64,000 nucleotides of DNA from an uncultured Pluralibacter sp. (GCF_913775985.1 NZ_CAJYMB010000014.1:62001-126000); one strand, 5' to 3'; positions 34,805 to 44,313 are shown, numbered from the stretch's first letter. Notes: generated by a model not told the origin, from the letters alone. Program-made: numbers and translations.

Positions 34805-36138
34805 GAGTTACTCTCGCTGGAGCCTTTAAACGTTAATCTTTCGCGGCGGAAATAGGCCTGAATCGTCGGGAAAAAGGACGTTAGCACATCCAGGAACTGG
34901 CCGCCAAAATAGGCCCACGCGGCGCCAATTACGCCGAAGAAATGCGACAGTACCACCAGCAGAATAATGTACGACACCGAGGCCACGGTTTGCATCACGA
35001 GGAAAATACGCTGTTTCCCCGCCATAAACAGCAGCGACTCCTGCGGGAAGCCGATCATCGAAATCACAATCGCGCCGAGCATCACCTGAATCAGGTCGTA
35101 AGCCTCAAGGTATTTGTGGCCGAACACCACCGAAATAAGCGGTTTACCAATCAGCAGAACCGCAGCAGCCACGACTATACCGAGGCCGCCGGCGAGAGCT
35201 GCCGACTTGATCGCCAGCTTCCACGGTTTTTTGGTGCGCGGATCCATACGCATGATTTCCGGGTAAAAGCTTTTTTCAAGCAGGCCCGCCGGAGTACCGG
35301 CTGCGTCAAAGAAGGTCATGGCGATTTTAAACAGGCCCGCTGCCGCCGGCCCGAGCACGATCCCCACCAGCACGGTGGTACAGGAGTTACGCGCTGCCCA
35401 GATGGAGTGGGCAAAGTTAGTGGTCCAGACGAAGTTCCAGGCGTCTTCCAGCTTGCGTCCCGCTTTCAAAATGCTCGGGCGCAGGGCGTTGTGGATATTC
35501 AGACGGCGCAGCTCTTTAGCGGCGAACCACCAGTACATGGTCCCGCCGACCAGGTTTGAGAGGTACCAGGCGACCACAAAGCCGGCAAAGCCTAAATCGA
35601 AATACCAGGCAATGACGCTGCCCAGCGCCCGCAGGAAAGGCTTGGTTGCCTGCTGAATGGCAATAAGATCGAAGCGGTCAACGGCGCGCAGGATGCCGGT
35701 CGGTGTCGAGGCCGCCATCGACGGGATCAGGGTGCAGTAAAGCATGGCCAGCCAGAAATCGTCGGACGTCAGCCCCATCGAATGGGAGAGGAACGGCAGC
35801 AGGATCATGCCCCCGGCAACGGCGACCGCGCCGCTAACAATATCAAGGCCGAAGGAGAGCGAAATAACGTCGCGAAAGCGCTGGATGTTTTTACTGTGCA
35901 GCGCCGGCGTACCGTACTGCACCACCAGCTGCCAGGTCTGAAACTTAATGAAGTCGCTAATGGCTTTTGCGTAGGATTGCACCACCACCAGCACCCCGAA
36001 CATCTCCGGCGTCATGCCCTTACCGGCGCAGGAGAGCGCAATCAGGCCCAGCAGGGCGCTCACCACGTTGCTGGAGCCCAGATAAGCGGTGTTGCGGATA
36101 ATGGTGCGGAACGCACCGTCAGAGAACCAACTTTTCAT
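34801..36138 (-). CDS. yghQ: MOP-superfamily lipid/oligosaccharide flippase YghQ
   Basis: Polytopic membrane protein (445 aa) like E. coli YghQ and Wzx-type flippases, with about 12 hydrophobic segments. The usual start is 'FRTIIRNTAYLGSSNVVSALLGLIAL', read here across residues about 10-35. No glycan cluster lies alongside, so the cargo is more likely the island's own lipid, or a headgroup carrier (inference). The start has no close ribosome site in the ERIC-containing leader; the gene is separated from yghR by 364 bases that carry the ERIC element. It overlaps the next gene by ATGA. Confidence 0.82.
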   Translation of the reverse strand: MKSWFSDGAFRTIIRNTAYLGSSNVVSALLGLIALSCAGKGMTPEMFGVLVVVQSYAKAISDFIKFQTWQLVVQYGTPALHSKNIQRFRDVISLSFGLDIVSGAVAVAGGMILLPFLSHSMGLTSDDFWLAMLYCTLIPSMAASTPTGILRAVDRFDLIAIQQATKPFLRALGSVIAWYFDLGFAGFVVAWYLSNLVGGTMYWWFAAKELRRLNIHNALRPSILKAGRKLEDAWNFVWTTNFAHSIWAARNSCTTVLVGIVLGPAAAGLFKIAMTFFDAAGTPAGLLEKSFYPEIMRMDPRTKKPWKLAIKSAALAGGLGIVVAAAVLLIGKPLISVVFGHKYLEAYDLIQVMLGAIVISMIGFPQESLLFMAGKQRIFLVMQTVASVSYIILLVVLSHFFGVIGAAWAYFGGQFLDVLTSFFPTIQAYFRRERLTFKGSSESNS

Positions 36139-36359
36139 GCTAAAAACCAGTAGACCAGGTTATCGATCGCTCAGCGGAGATTACTCCCCCGGCATATACA
36201 TCAGACTCGTCAATATTAATGGTCTGAGTTTTGAGGCGCTTCTGTTCACCGTAGATTAAAGCTAAAACGGATGCACTTTATTGATGAGGGTGCCCGGATG
36301 CGATATGCGCCCCGGGCAGGCAGAAGGCGGGCTCAGGATAAACTAAAAGCACGCTAATC

Positions 36360-36486
36360 TATACCCTAAATAATTCGGGTTGCTTGCAGGCGGCAAGAGA
36401 GAGAATCCCCGGGAGCTTACTGGAGTAAGTGACCGGGGTGAGCTCACGCAGCCAACGCACAAGCAGCTTGAAGTATGACGGGGATA
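36360..36486. repeat. ERIC (enterobacterial repetitive intergenic consensus) element
   Basis: A 127-base imperfect palindrome with ends TATACCC and GGGGATA. It contains blocks of the ERIC consensus: GAATCCCCGGGAGCTTAC and AGTAAGTGACCGGGGTGAG (the classic ERIC-PCR primer sites, with one or two changes), then GCAGCTTGAAGTATGACGGG. It lies 17 bases beyond the yghR stop, between yghR and yghQ. If transcribed it would form a long hairpin that could uncouple the two genes. Confidence 0.92.
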
Positions 36487-36502
36487 AAGACGATAAGGCA
36501 TC

Positions 36503-37285
36503 TTAAGCCTCTTGCCCTGCCCGCTGCGCTTCCGGCAGCGGCCCGTTACGATGCGACGATGCAGCGACCGCAGAGACCACCTCCAGCGCTTTTTCCAGCA
36601 CCTCGGCGTAGGGCATTCTGGAATCCAGCTCGTAAATGCGGGTCCCGCTGTACTGGATCTGCGACATGATGCCGATTTTATCGCGCAGCTCTTCATAGTC
36701 GTGGTCCGGCTTGCGGGAAAACGCGGTTTCCACGTCGATATCGAGGCGGATCAGCAGCTCCGGGCGATACTTTTTCATCTCGCGCTGGTAGAGACGCTGC
36801 TCGCGCGCCGCCAGCCAGCGTTTCAGCCTGCCGGTCACGCGCTCGACGCCGATGCCGGGGCCGTCGTAGTAAAAACCGGTAATCTCCGACTGCGGGAAGC
36901 GATCGCTAATTACCAACACGCCGCTGTCTGCCAGCTGCTTCACCTTGTGCAGGTTCGACATGCGCCACAGTGAGAAGCCGTACATGATAAGCGCCGCCCA
37001 CAGCGCGGGGCCTTTGGAGCTCATGCTCTGCGCTTTGGAGGTTTTCTTCGCCAGCCGGCGCTCCAGCCAGACACCGATGATCGGCCAGCGCTTGATTTTA
37101 TCGCCGGTTTCGCCGGAAACGAGCCCCAGGTAGCGGCGCTCGGTAGCCCAGCGCGCGTTAAGGTGCTTCACCAGATCTGCGGTCAGGGTGGATTTACCGG
37201 TGCCGTCACAGCCGACAACCGCCACGAGGCCGGGAATATAAGGCAGGGAGGGATCGTGCTGAGTATTCAGTTTATCTGTTTGCAT
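36503..37285 (-). CDS. yghR: P-loop kinase-like ATP-binding protein YghR
   Basis: Cytoplasmic nucleotide-binding protein (260 aa) with a thymidylate-kinase-like fold. Walker A is 'VVGCDGTGKSTLTADL' (about 23-38); 'VISDRFPQSEITGFYYDG' holds the DR motif that in thymidylate kinases binds the phosphate acceptor; 'SRKPDHDYEEL' is the lid-like region. Same family as the next two genes. E. coli yghR is uncharacterised. A small-molecule or lipid kinase acting on the island's product is plausible (inference). 42 bases separate it from yghS. Confidence 0.82.
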   Translation of the reverse strand: MQTDKLNTQHDPSLPYIPGLVAVVGCDGTGKSTLTADLVKHLNARWATERRYLGLVSGETGDKIKRWPIIGVWLERRLAKKTSKAQSMSSKGPALWAALIMYGFSLWRMSNLHKVKQLADSGVLVISDRFPQSEITGFYYDGPGIGVERVTGRLKRWLAAREQRLYQREMKKYRPELLIRLDIDVETAFSRKPDHDYEELRDKIGIMSQIQYSGTRIYELDSRMPYAEVLEKALEVVSAVAASSHRNGPLPEAQRAGQEA

Positions 37286-37327
37286 TTACTTTCGTCTTAC
37301 CAGGCAATCACGCGTCGTGATGCGGAG

Positions 37328-38041
37328 TTATACCAGAGCGGCCCGGATCGCGCGCAGCGATTCATCAACGACCTGTTCTGCAGGATCGCGACCGTCAAGA
37401 TCGAGGATATTGGCGCCGTTGAAGTGCAGGCCGGGGATCACCGCCACTTTTTCACGCAGCGCCGACAGCTTGTGGTCGGGCTTGCGCGCGTGGGCCGTTT
37501 CCGCGTCGATGTTCAGGCGGATAAGCAGCGCGGGCGGATACGAGGCCATCCAGTCATACAGCGCTGCTTCACGCTTTCTGAGCATCTGCACCCAGCCGCT
37601 GCCGCCGTTGGTTTTGGCCAGCTGCGGGCCGTCAAAGCGGAATCCCGCCACTTCGGCCTGTGGCCAGCGATCGGTGATCAGCAGCTTACCCTGCGCGCTG
37701 CGCCGCAGCATGCGGCGAAACTTCCAGGTTCGCCAGCAGGAGAGCAGGTAAATAACCAGCGCGGTGACCGCGCCCGGCGGCGTGGAGGGCTTCTCGTTAA
37801 CGTTATCGGCTTTTTTGCGCAGATAGCGGCCAAAGGGCGCGCCGATAATCGGCAGTTCGCTAATCCATTCGCCAATGCGGCCTGACGACTGCCCGAGATA
37901 GATCATCTCAACCGGATATTCCGGGGACAGGCGATTAAACAGATTGGTTGTCAGGGTTGATTTCCCCGAGCCGTCACAACCTGTTATGGCGATCACCCGC
38001 ACTGGCGGATGACTGGTTCCTGGATTAATCTGTCGACTCAC
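37328..38041 (-). CDS. yghS: P-loop kinase-like ATP-binding protein YghS
   Basis: Paralogue of the preceding gene (237 aa). Walker A 'AITGCDGSGKSTLTTNL' (about 18-34), then 'LITDRWPQAEVAGFRFDGP' and 'HARKPDHKLSALREKV', in the same order and spacing as in YghR. It is the first gene of the minus-strand series and is divergent from yghT across about 190 AT-rich bases that should hold both promoters. Uncharacterised family. Confidence 0.82.
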   Translation of the reverse strand: MSRQINPGTSHPPVRVIAITGCDGSGKSTLTTNLFNRLSPEYPVEMIYLGQSSGRIGEWISELPIIGAPFGRYLRKKADNVNEKPSTPPGAVTALVIYLLSCWRTWKFRRMLRRSAQGKLLITDRWPQAEVAGFRFDGPQLAKTNGGSGWVQMLRKREAALYDWMASYPPALLIRLNIDAETAHARKPDHKLSALREKVAVIPGLHFNGANILDLDGRDPAEQVVDESLRAIRAALV

Positions 38042-38229
38042 GAAAAAACCTGCTTTGAAAAATTTGCTGTATATTAATTGATTCTGAGTTCAGAATATTT
38101 GCGCCGCGTGCCGTGGCCCCTTTATTTCAGGCTAGGTTATACACCTTATTGCCATTTAATGCGCGCTGCCTTGAGGATATCTGAATAAGGGAGTATTTTC
38201 TTACAATATTTTATGATGTGAGTATTTTT

Positions 38230-38952
38230 ATGCCTTCTAAACTCCCACCACTTATCGCGGTAATTGGTAGCGATGGTTCTGGAAAATCAACGGTCTGCGA
38301 AAATCTCCTCCCCTACGTAGAAAAATATGGCCCGGTTGCGCAGGTGCATCTGGGTAAACAGGCGGGCAACGTTGGCCGCGCCATCAGCAACCTTCCTCTG
38401 ATGGGGAAGAAGGTTGGAAAATCCATTGAAAAGCACAAGGTCAAAACGGCAAAAGAGCTGCCGGGCCTCGGCCCTGCCCTTGTCGTGATGTTCTTTGTCC
38501 TGCGCCGCCTGCTGCGCTTTCGCCATATGCTCTCCTGCCGTCGCCAGGGCAATATCATCCTGACCGACCGCTATCCGCAGGAGCAGATCCCAGGCGCCTA
38601 TGACGGCACCGTTTTCCCGCGCGACGTGCCGGGCAACGCGCTGGTTTCCTGGATGCGCAAGCAGGAGCAGAAAGCCTTCCACTGGATGGCAAGCGTTAAG
38701 CCGGACCTGGTGATCAAGCTGAATGTCGATCTCGACGTGGCCTGCGCCCGCAAGCCGGACCACCGCCGCGAAGCGCTGGAGAAGAAAATCGCCATCACGC
38801 CGCAGCTGACCTTTAACGGCGCGCATATCGTCAATATTGATGCCAACCAGCCGCTGAAAGACGTGATTGCCGACGCGGAAAAAGCGGTCGCTGATTACAT
38901 GGCGTCTGCAGGCTACGGTTACGCCGGACAGGCGCAGCCTCAGGCCAGCTAA
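38230..38952 (+). CDS. yghT: P-loop kinase-like ATP-binding protein YghT
   Basis: Third paralogue (240 aa from ATG 38230; a GTG four codons upstream is possible). Walker A '[17 protein letters not shown]', '[17 protein letters not shown]' and '[16 protein letters not shown]' follow the same scheme as YghR and YghS. The E. coli genes have the same yghQRS-minus, yghT-plus arrangement, so the three are a conserved set. Having three closely related kinases side by side suggests different acceptors or a hetero-oligomer. Last island gene before rsmJ. Confidence 0.82.
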   Translation: MPSKLPPLIAVIGSDGSGKSTVCENLLPYVEKYGPVAQVHLGKQAGNVGRAISNLPLMGKKVGKSIEKHKVKTAKELPGLGPALVVMFFVLRRLLRFRHMLSCRRQGNIILTDRYPQEQIPGAYDGTVFPRDVPGNALVSWMRKQEQKAFHWMASVKPDLVIKLNVDLDVACARKPDHRREALEKKIAITPQLTFNGAHIVNIDANQPLKDVIADAEKAVADYMASAGYGYAGQAQPQAS

Positions 38953-38970
38953 GCTATTCGTTGTGCATAA

Positions 38971-39010
38971 AAAACCCGATGCGGCGTATAGCCCCATCGG
39001 GTTTTCTTTT
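38971..39010. terminator. Terminator between yghT and rsmJ
   Basis: AAAACCCGATG (38971-38981) pairs with CATCGGGTTTT (38995-39005), followed by CTTTT. The A-rich left arm lets it serve rsmJ from the other strand too. Confidence 0.85.
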
Positions 39011-39012
39011 AT

Positions 39013-39765
39013 CTACTCCGCGGTACCTGAATAGATGTCAAAGCGGTGCCCTTTGGTGATCACCGCGTTAGGCGTTTCAAGGCCCGCCAGCGGCGGCGCG
39101 TAGTCCGGGCGCTTCACTACCACCCGCTTGGTGGCAAGAAGCCTGGCGGGGGCCAGCAGGCCGTCGGCGTCCAGATCCGGGCCCACCAGCGACTGAAAGA
39201 CCCGCATCTCTTTTTTCACCAGCGCACTTTTCTGCCGGTGGGGAAACATTGGGTCGAGATAAACCACCTGCGGGCGCGGCGCGATCTCCGCCAGCGAGTT
39301 CAGGCTGGAGGCGTGGATTAGCGTCAGGCGCTCCCGCAGCCAGCCGCCGATCTCCGCATCGGCGTAGCCGCGACGCAGGCCGTCGTCCAGCAGCGCGGCA
39401 ACCACCGGATTGCGTTCAAGCATCCGCACCCGGCAGCCGACGGACGCCAGCACAAACGCATCCCGCCCGAGCCCCGCGGTAGCGTCCACCACGTCCGGCA
39501 GGTAGTCGCCTTTGATGCCGACCGCTTTCGCCACTGCTTCGCCGCGGCCGCCGCCAAATTTGCGCCGGTGTGCCATCGCGCCGCCAGCGAAATCCACGCT
39601 GATGCCGCCGAGCTTCGGCTCGTCGCGCTTGCGCAGCTCCAGACGTTCGGCGGTGAGCACCAGCGCCATCAGATTGTCCGCATCGTGTTCCAGCTGCCAG
39701 CGGGCCGCCAGAACAGATAAGGCGCCGTCTCCGGCGCCTGATTCATCTACTAAACAGATTTTCAC
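39013..39765 (-). CDS. rsmJ: 16S rRNA (guanine1516-N2)-methyltransferase RsmJ
   Basis: SAM-dependent methyltransferase (250 aa) for m2G1516 of 16S rRNA, formerly YhiQ. The SAM-binding motif is '[20 protein letters not shown]' (about 91-110) and the catalytic region is '[21 protein letters not shown]'. Sequence follows E. coli RsmJ throughout. Eight bases separate it from the upstream prlC, as in K-12, where the pair is in one operon. Confidence 0.96.
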   Translation of the reverse strand: MKICLVDESGAGDGALSVLAARWQLEHDADNLMALVLTAERLELRKRDEPKLGGISVDFAGGAMAHRRKFGGGRGEAVAKAVGIKGDYLPDVVDATAGLGRDAFVLASVGCRVRMLERNPVVAALLDDGLRRGYADAEIGGWLRERLTLIHASSLNSLAEIAPRPQVVYLDPMFPHRQKSALVKKEMRVFQSLVGPDLDADGLLAPARLLATKRVVVKRPDYAPPLAGLETPNAVITKGHRFDIYSGTAE

Positions 39766-39773
39766 CAGCGGGA

Positions 39774-41816
39774 TCAGCCCTTAATGCCGTAGTGCTCAAG
39801 CATCGCGTCCAGCTGCGGCTCGCGGCCGCGGAAGCGTTTGAACAGAGTCATCGGCTCTTCGGAACCGCCGCGGCTGAGGATGTTATCGAGGAACGATTTA
39901 CCGGTTTCGCGGTTAAAGATCCCCTCCTCCTCGAAGCGGGAGTAGGCGTCCGCCGCCAGCACATCGGCCCACAGGTAGCTGTAGTAGCCCGCCGCGTAGC
40001 CGCCGGCGAAAATGTGGCTGAAGGCGTGCGGGAAGCGGCCCCAGCTCGGGCCCGGCACCACGGCAACCTGCTTTTTGATCTCGGCCAACGTGTCGAGGAT
40101 CTTCGCGCCCTGCTCCGGGCTGAACTCGGCGTGCAAGCGGAAATCGAACAGGCCAAACTCCAACTGGCGCAGGATAAACATCGCCGCCTGGTAATTTTTC
40201 GCCGCCAGCATTTTATCCAGCAGCGCTTTCGGCAGCGGCTCGCCGGTTTCATAGTGGCCGGAGATAAACGCCAGCGCTTCCGGCTCCCAGCACCAGTTTT
40301 CCATAAACTGGCTCGGCAGCTCGACCGCATCCCACGGCACGCCGCTAATGCCGGATACGCCGGCAGTTTCGATGCGGGTCAGCATATGGTGCAGGCCGTG
40401 GCCGAACTCGTGGAACAGGGTAATCACTTCGTCGTGGGTAAACAGCGCGGGCTTGCCGCTGACCGGGCGGTTAAAGTTGCAGGTCAGGTAGGCCACCGGC
40501 TTTTGCAGCGAGCCGTCGGCTTTGCGCATCTGGCCGACGCAGTCGTCCATCCACGCCCCGCCGCGCTTGTGCTCGCGGGCGTACAGATCGAGATAGAAGC
40601 TGCCGCGCAGTTCATTTTTCTCGTCATACAGCTCGAAGAAGCGCACGTCCGGATTCCAGACGTTAATATCGGTGCGTTCTTTAGCAGTAATACCGTAAAT
40701 GCGCTTAACCACCTCAAACAGGCCGTTAACGGCTTTGTTTTCCGGGAAATAAGGGCGCAGCTGCTCATCGCTGATGCTGTAAAGGTGCTGCTTCTGCTTC
40801 TCGCTGTAGTAGGCGATATCCCAGGGCTGCAGCTCGTCAACGCCGAACTCGGATTTCGCGTAGGCGCGCAGCTGGGCCAGCTCTTTCTCACCCTGCGGGC
40901 GGGCGCGCTTCGCCAGATCGGTCAGGAAGTCGAGCACCTGCTGCGGGTTTTCCGCCATTTTGGTGGCCAGTGATTTAAAGGCATAGCTTTCAAAGCCCAG
41001 CAGCTGCGCCAGCTCGTGGCGCAGGGCCAGAATTTCCGCCATCACCGGGCTGTTGTCCCACTTGCCGGCGTTCGGCCCCTGATCGGAGGCGCGGGTCACG
41101 TAGGCGCGATACATCTCTTCGCGCAGCGCCTGGTTGTCGCAATAGGTCATCACCGGCAGATAGCTCGGGATATCCAGCGTCAGCAGATAGCCTTCCTGCT
41201 CTTTGGCCTGCGCCTGGGCTTTTGCCGCGGCCAGCGCGCTTTCCGGCATCCCCGCCAGCTCGGCTTCATCGGTAATCAGCTTCGACCAGCCCATCGTCGC
41301 ATCGAGCACGTTGTTGCTGTACTGGTTGCCCAGCTCGGAGAGGCGTGCGGCGATTTCGCCATAGCGCTTCTGTTTCTCTTTCGGCAGGCCGATGCCGGAC
41401 AGTTCGAAATCGCGCAGGGCGTTATCCACCGCTTTCTGCTGCGCGGTGTTCAGACTGGCGTAGCTGCTGCCGTCGCGCAGATCGCGGTAGGCCTGATACA
41501 GCCCTTCATGCTGCCCGACCCAGGTGCTGTACTCCGACAGCAGCGGCAGGGTCTGCTCGTAGGCTTCGCGCAGCTCGGGGCTGTTTTTCACGGAATTAAG
41601 GTGGCTCACCGGGGAGAAAATGCGGCCCAGCGCGTCGTCCACTTCCGCCAGCGGCTGGCAAAGGTTCTCCCAGCTGTAGGGCGCACCCTGCGCCACCGCG
41701 CGCTCTACCGCCGCCCGGCAGTCGTCCAGCGCTTTAGTCACGGCAGGCACCACGTGCTCCGGCTGAATTCTGGAAAACGGCGGCAGGTTAAATGAGGTCA
41801 ATAATGGATTAGTCAT
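39774..41816 (-). CDS. prlC: Oligopeptidase A PrlC
   Basis: Cytoplasmic M3 zinc metallopeptidase (680 aa, as in E. coli) that degrades peptides, including cleaved signal peptides. The zinc motif is '[12 protein letters not shown]' with the third ligand in '[14 protein letters not shown]'. It is the first gene of prlC-rsmJ. The E. coli gene belongs to the heat-shock regulon; I see no sigma-32 promoter I would vouch for here. Confidence 0.97.
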   Translation of the reverse strand: MTNPLLTSFNLPPFSRIQPEHVVPAVTKALDDCRAAVERAVAQGAPYSWENLCQPLAEVDDALGRIFSPVSHLNSVKNSPELREAYEQTLPLLSEYSTWVGQHEGLYQAYRDLRDGSSYASLNTAQQKAVDNALRDFELSGIGLPKEKQKRYGEIAARLSELGNQYSNNVLDATMGWSKLITDEAELAGMPESALAAAKAQAQAKEQEGYLLTLDIPSYLPVMTYCDNQALREEMYRAYVTRASDQGPNAGKWDNSPVMAEILALRHELAQLLGFESYAFKSLATKMAENPQQVLDFLTDLAKRARPQGEKELAQLRAYAKSEFGVDELQPWDIAYYSEKQKQHLYSISDEQLRPYFPENKAVNGLFEVVKRIYGITAKERTDINVWNPDVRFFELYDEKNELRGSFYLDLYAREHKRGGAWMDDCVGQMRKADGSLQKPVAYLTCNFNRPVSGKPALFTHDEVITLFHEFGHGLHHMLTRIETAGVSGISGVPWDAVELPSQFMENWCWEPEALAFISGHYETGEPLPKALLDKMLAAKNYQAAMFILRQLEFGLFDFRLHAEFSPEQGAKILDTLAEIKKQVAVVPGPSWGRFPHAFSHIFAGGYAAGYYSYLWADVLAADAYSRFEEEGIFNRETGKSFLDNILSRGGSEEPMTLFKRFRGREPQLDAMLEHYGIKG

Positions 41817-41950
41817 CAGCGCGGTCCTTTGAAAAGTGAATGTCGAAGCGCACGCTCCGGCGCATTAGGCGATAGGAGCAAGAATGGGGATAAGTGTAGA
41901 GGATTTCAATAGCGCCGGGCGGGGAAAGGCATCTTGCGACAAGCTTTATG

Positions 41951-41972
41951 GGGCCCGGCATTCACCGGGCCC
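41951..41972 (-). terminator. Hairpin after the PAP2 phosphatase gene
   Basis: GGGCCCGG (41951-41958) and CCGGGCCC (41965-41972) form an 8-bp GC stem six bases beyond the stop. No good T-run follows on the minus strand. Confidence 0.45.
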
Positions 41973-41978
41973 GGGGGG

Positions 41979-43229
41979 CTAAAGCCGTGCGGCGGCCTGC
42001 TGCGCCGCCACCAGGTTCAGGCGCTGCCAGAACTGCTGCTCGGGCGTGCTGCCGGAAAGCGGATAGCCCGCCGGCAGCGCGGTGCTGACCATCAGCGCCC
42101 GCCGCTGGGCGGCAGAAAGTTTGGGAAGCGCGCTCTCCAGCAGCACTTCGGCACCCGGCGGTACCTCCACCTTATCGCTGCCCGCCCCCGGCTGAGCCGG
42201 GAATCCGTAGGTCATGGTGAAGCCGTAGAACTGTGTCATCGCCGGGCTGCTGTAGGGATCGTCGCTGCCCTGCGGCTGCGCGCACTGCGCCAGCGATGTG
42301 CCGCACTCCTTCTCCAGCGCGGCGCGCAGCTGGTCCCGGGCCTGGCTGAACAGCAGCCGGTACTTCGCGTCATTGAGATAGGCCGCCACGTTACTCTGGG
42401 CCACCATCCGCGATCCCATCACGTCCAGCGGATAGTGTACCCCGAGCACCAGCCGCGAATAGCCGTAGCGCGCGCCGCGGATCACCAGCGCGTCGTAGCG
42501 CTCCGGGATCATCTGCGCCAGCAGCAGCGCGTCGGTGACGCCGGTGTTGGTGTGTCCGCTGGGGAACGAGCCGCCGTCGGCGGTGTAGGGCTGATTATCT
42601 TTTACCACCACGTCATCGGGCACCAGGTGAATGGTGTTGTCCGGGGTCAGGAAGGGACGATCGTAGTGGAAGTGCTTTTTCGCCGCGCTGGTGCTCACTT
42701 CGCTGGCCTTGATCAGCGCCGCCGCCTTGCTCAGTTCGCCTTTGTCGTAGGCGGTAATAAACGCCTTGCCGAGCCGCGGCCCGAGCGCGTCGCTGAGGAA
42801 GTAGAGGAAATCAATGCCTTCGGCGTCAGCCAGCGCCTGGTGCCGCATCGCGGCTGGCGCATCGCGGTTAATGTCGGTAACCGTCTCCAGGTTTTGCGCC
42901 AGCACCGCTGGCGAAAGCGAGCTAAAGCCGGACAGCAGCGCAATTCCCGCCTGCTGACGCGCTTTTTTAGCAAAATCGTAGTCGCTGGCCTTCAGCCACT
43001 CTTTGTCGGCCTGGCGGGCAGATTGCCGGGCATCTTCAAGCCTGTCGCGGCTCAGAACGCCGTCCGCGCCCTGAAGCTGCTGGCGCAGCGCCCGCAGGGA
43101 ATCGGCTTCCAGCGCATCGAATACCGGACTGGCCGCCGCGCGCCCGGCGTCGGGCAGCGCGATTTCCTGGGCCGCCGCCGACAGCGTAAAGGTCACGGCC
43201 AGCGCCAGCAGAGAGAAACGTTTCATCAT
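41979..43229 (-). CDS. Secreted PAP2-family (class A-like) acid phosphatase
   Basis: Periplasmic phosphatase (416 aa) with signal peptide 'MMKRFSLLALAVTFTLSAAA'. The PAP2 active-site motifs are all there: 'KKHFHYDRPF' (K-x6-RP), 'GGSFPSGHTN' (PSGH) and 'YSRLVLGVHYPLDVMGSR' (SR-x5-H-x3-D). It is much longer than PhoN-type enzymes (about 250 aa), with extra residues before and after the core. It sits between prlC and rlmJ, a junction with no such gene in K-12. Substrate unknown: phosphomonoesters or a lipid phosphate. Confidence 0.88.
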   Translation of the reverse strand: MMKRFSLLALAVTFTLSAAAQEIALPDAGRAAASPVFDALEADSLRALRQQLQGADGVLSRDRLEDARQSARQADKEWLKASDYDFAKKARQQAGIALLSGFSSLSPAVLAQNLETVTDINRDAPAAMRHQALADAEGIDFLYFLSDALGPRLGKAFITAYDKGELSKAAALIKASEVSTSAAKKHFHYDRPFLTPDNTIHLVPDDVVVKDNQPYTADGGSFPSGHTNTGVTDALLLAQMIPERYDALVIRGARYGYSRLVLGVHYPLDVMGSRMVAQSNVAAYLNDAKYRLLFSQARDQLRAALEKECGTSLAQCAQPQGSDDPYSSPAMTQFYGFTMTYGFPAQPGAGSDKVEVPPGAEVLLESALPKLSAAQRRALMVSTALPAGYPLSGSTPEQQFWQRLNLVAAQQAAARL

Positions 43230-43398
43230 TTATTATTCCTGTATTCAACGGATTACCAACATAACGGCAACGCTAGCGCACGCGCTTGACAGTAAGATGA
43301 CAGCCCGCTGCAGCGCGAAGCGCGGCGCATCGGGCGGTAATCCGGGCCAAACTGCGGTAAACTGTCGGGAATGTTAATTATTTCGGAACTCCCGCTTC

Positions 43399-44241
43399 AT
43401 GCTTAGCTATCGCCACAGCTTTCACGCCGGCAATCACGCCGACGTCCTTAAACATACCGTCCAGAGCCTGATCATTGAGTCAATGAAAGAGAAAGATAAG
43501 CCGTTTCTCTATCTCGACACCCACGCGGGCGCCGGACGCTATCAGCTGAGCGGCGAGCACGCGGAGCGCACCGGCGAGTATCTTGAAGGTATTGCCCGCC
43601 TCTGGCAGCAGGAAGACCTGCCCGCCGAGCTGGCCCCCTATATCAGCGTGATTAAGCATTTCAACCGCAGCGGCCAGCTGCGCTACTATCCGGGCTCACC
43701 GCTTATCGCCCGCCAGCTGCTGCGCGAGCAGGACAGCATTCATCTTACCGAGCTGCACCCGAGCGACTTCCCGCTGCTGCGCTCAGAGTTTCAGAAAGAC
43801 GAGCGCGCCCGCGTCGAAAAGCGTGACGGCTACCAGCAGCTGAAAGCCAAACTGCCGCCGGTTTCGCGCCGCGGGCTTATTCTCATCGACCCGCCGTATG
43901 AAATGAAAACAGACTATCAGGCGGTGGTGGCCGGCATCAGCGAAGGCTACAAGCGTTTTGCCACCGGCACCTATGCCCTGTGGTATCCGGTGGTGCTGCG
44001 CGCGCAGATCAAGCGGATGATCAAAGAGCTGGAAGCCACCGGCATTCGCCGCATTCTGCAGATTGAGCTGGGCGTGCTGCCGGATAGCGATCGCCGGGGC
44101 ATGACCGCCTCGGGGATGATCGTCATTAACCCGCCGTGGAAGCTGGAACAGCAGATGAACGCGGTTCTGCCGTGGCTGCACCGCACGCTGGTGCCCTCCG
44201 GCACCGGGCACGCCACCGTGAGCTGGATAGTGCCGGAGTAA
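43399..44241 (+). CDS. rlmJ: 23S rRNA (adenine2030-N6)-methyltransferase RlmJ
   Basis: SAM-dependent methyltransferase (280 aa, as in E. coli YhiR) for m6A2030 of 23S rRNA. It starts 'MLSYRHSFHAGNHADVLKH', has the SAM-binding region 'FLYLDTHAGAGRY' and the N6-adenine motif 'LILIDPPYEM'. E. coli mutants also affect the use of DNA as carbon source. gor follows 72 bases later on the same strand. Confidence 0.97.
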   Translation: MLSYRHSFHAGNHADVLKHTVQSLIIESMKEKDKPFLYLDTHAGAGRYQLSGEHAERTGEYLEGIARLWQQEDLPAELAPYISVIKHFNRSGQLRYYPGSPLIARQLLREQDSIHLTELHPSDFPLLRSEFQKDERARVEKRDGYQQLKAKLPPVSRRGLILIDPPYEMKTDYQAVVAGISEGYKRFATGTYALWYPVVLRAQIKRMIKELEATGIRRILQIELGVLPDSDRRGMTASGMIVINPPWKLEQQMNAVLPWLHRTLVPSGTGHATVSWIVPE

Positions 44242-44313
44242 TTGCAGGCATCGGTGGAATCTATTCCTGCCGGGTATACTATTACGGCATTAAACGATTA
44301 AGGAATCAGTGAT

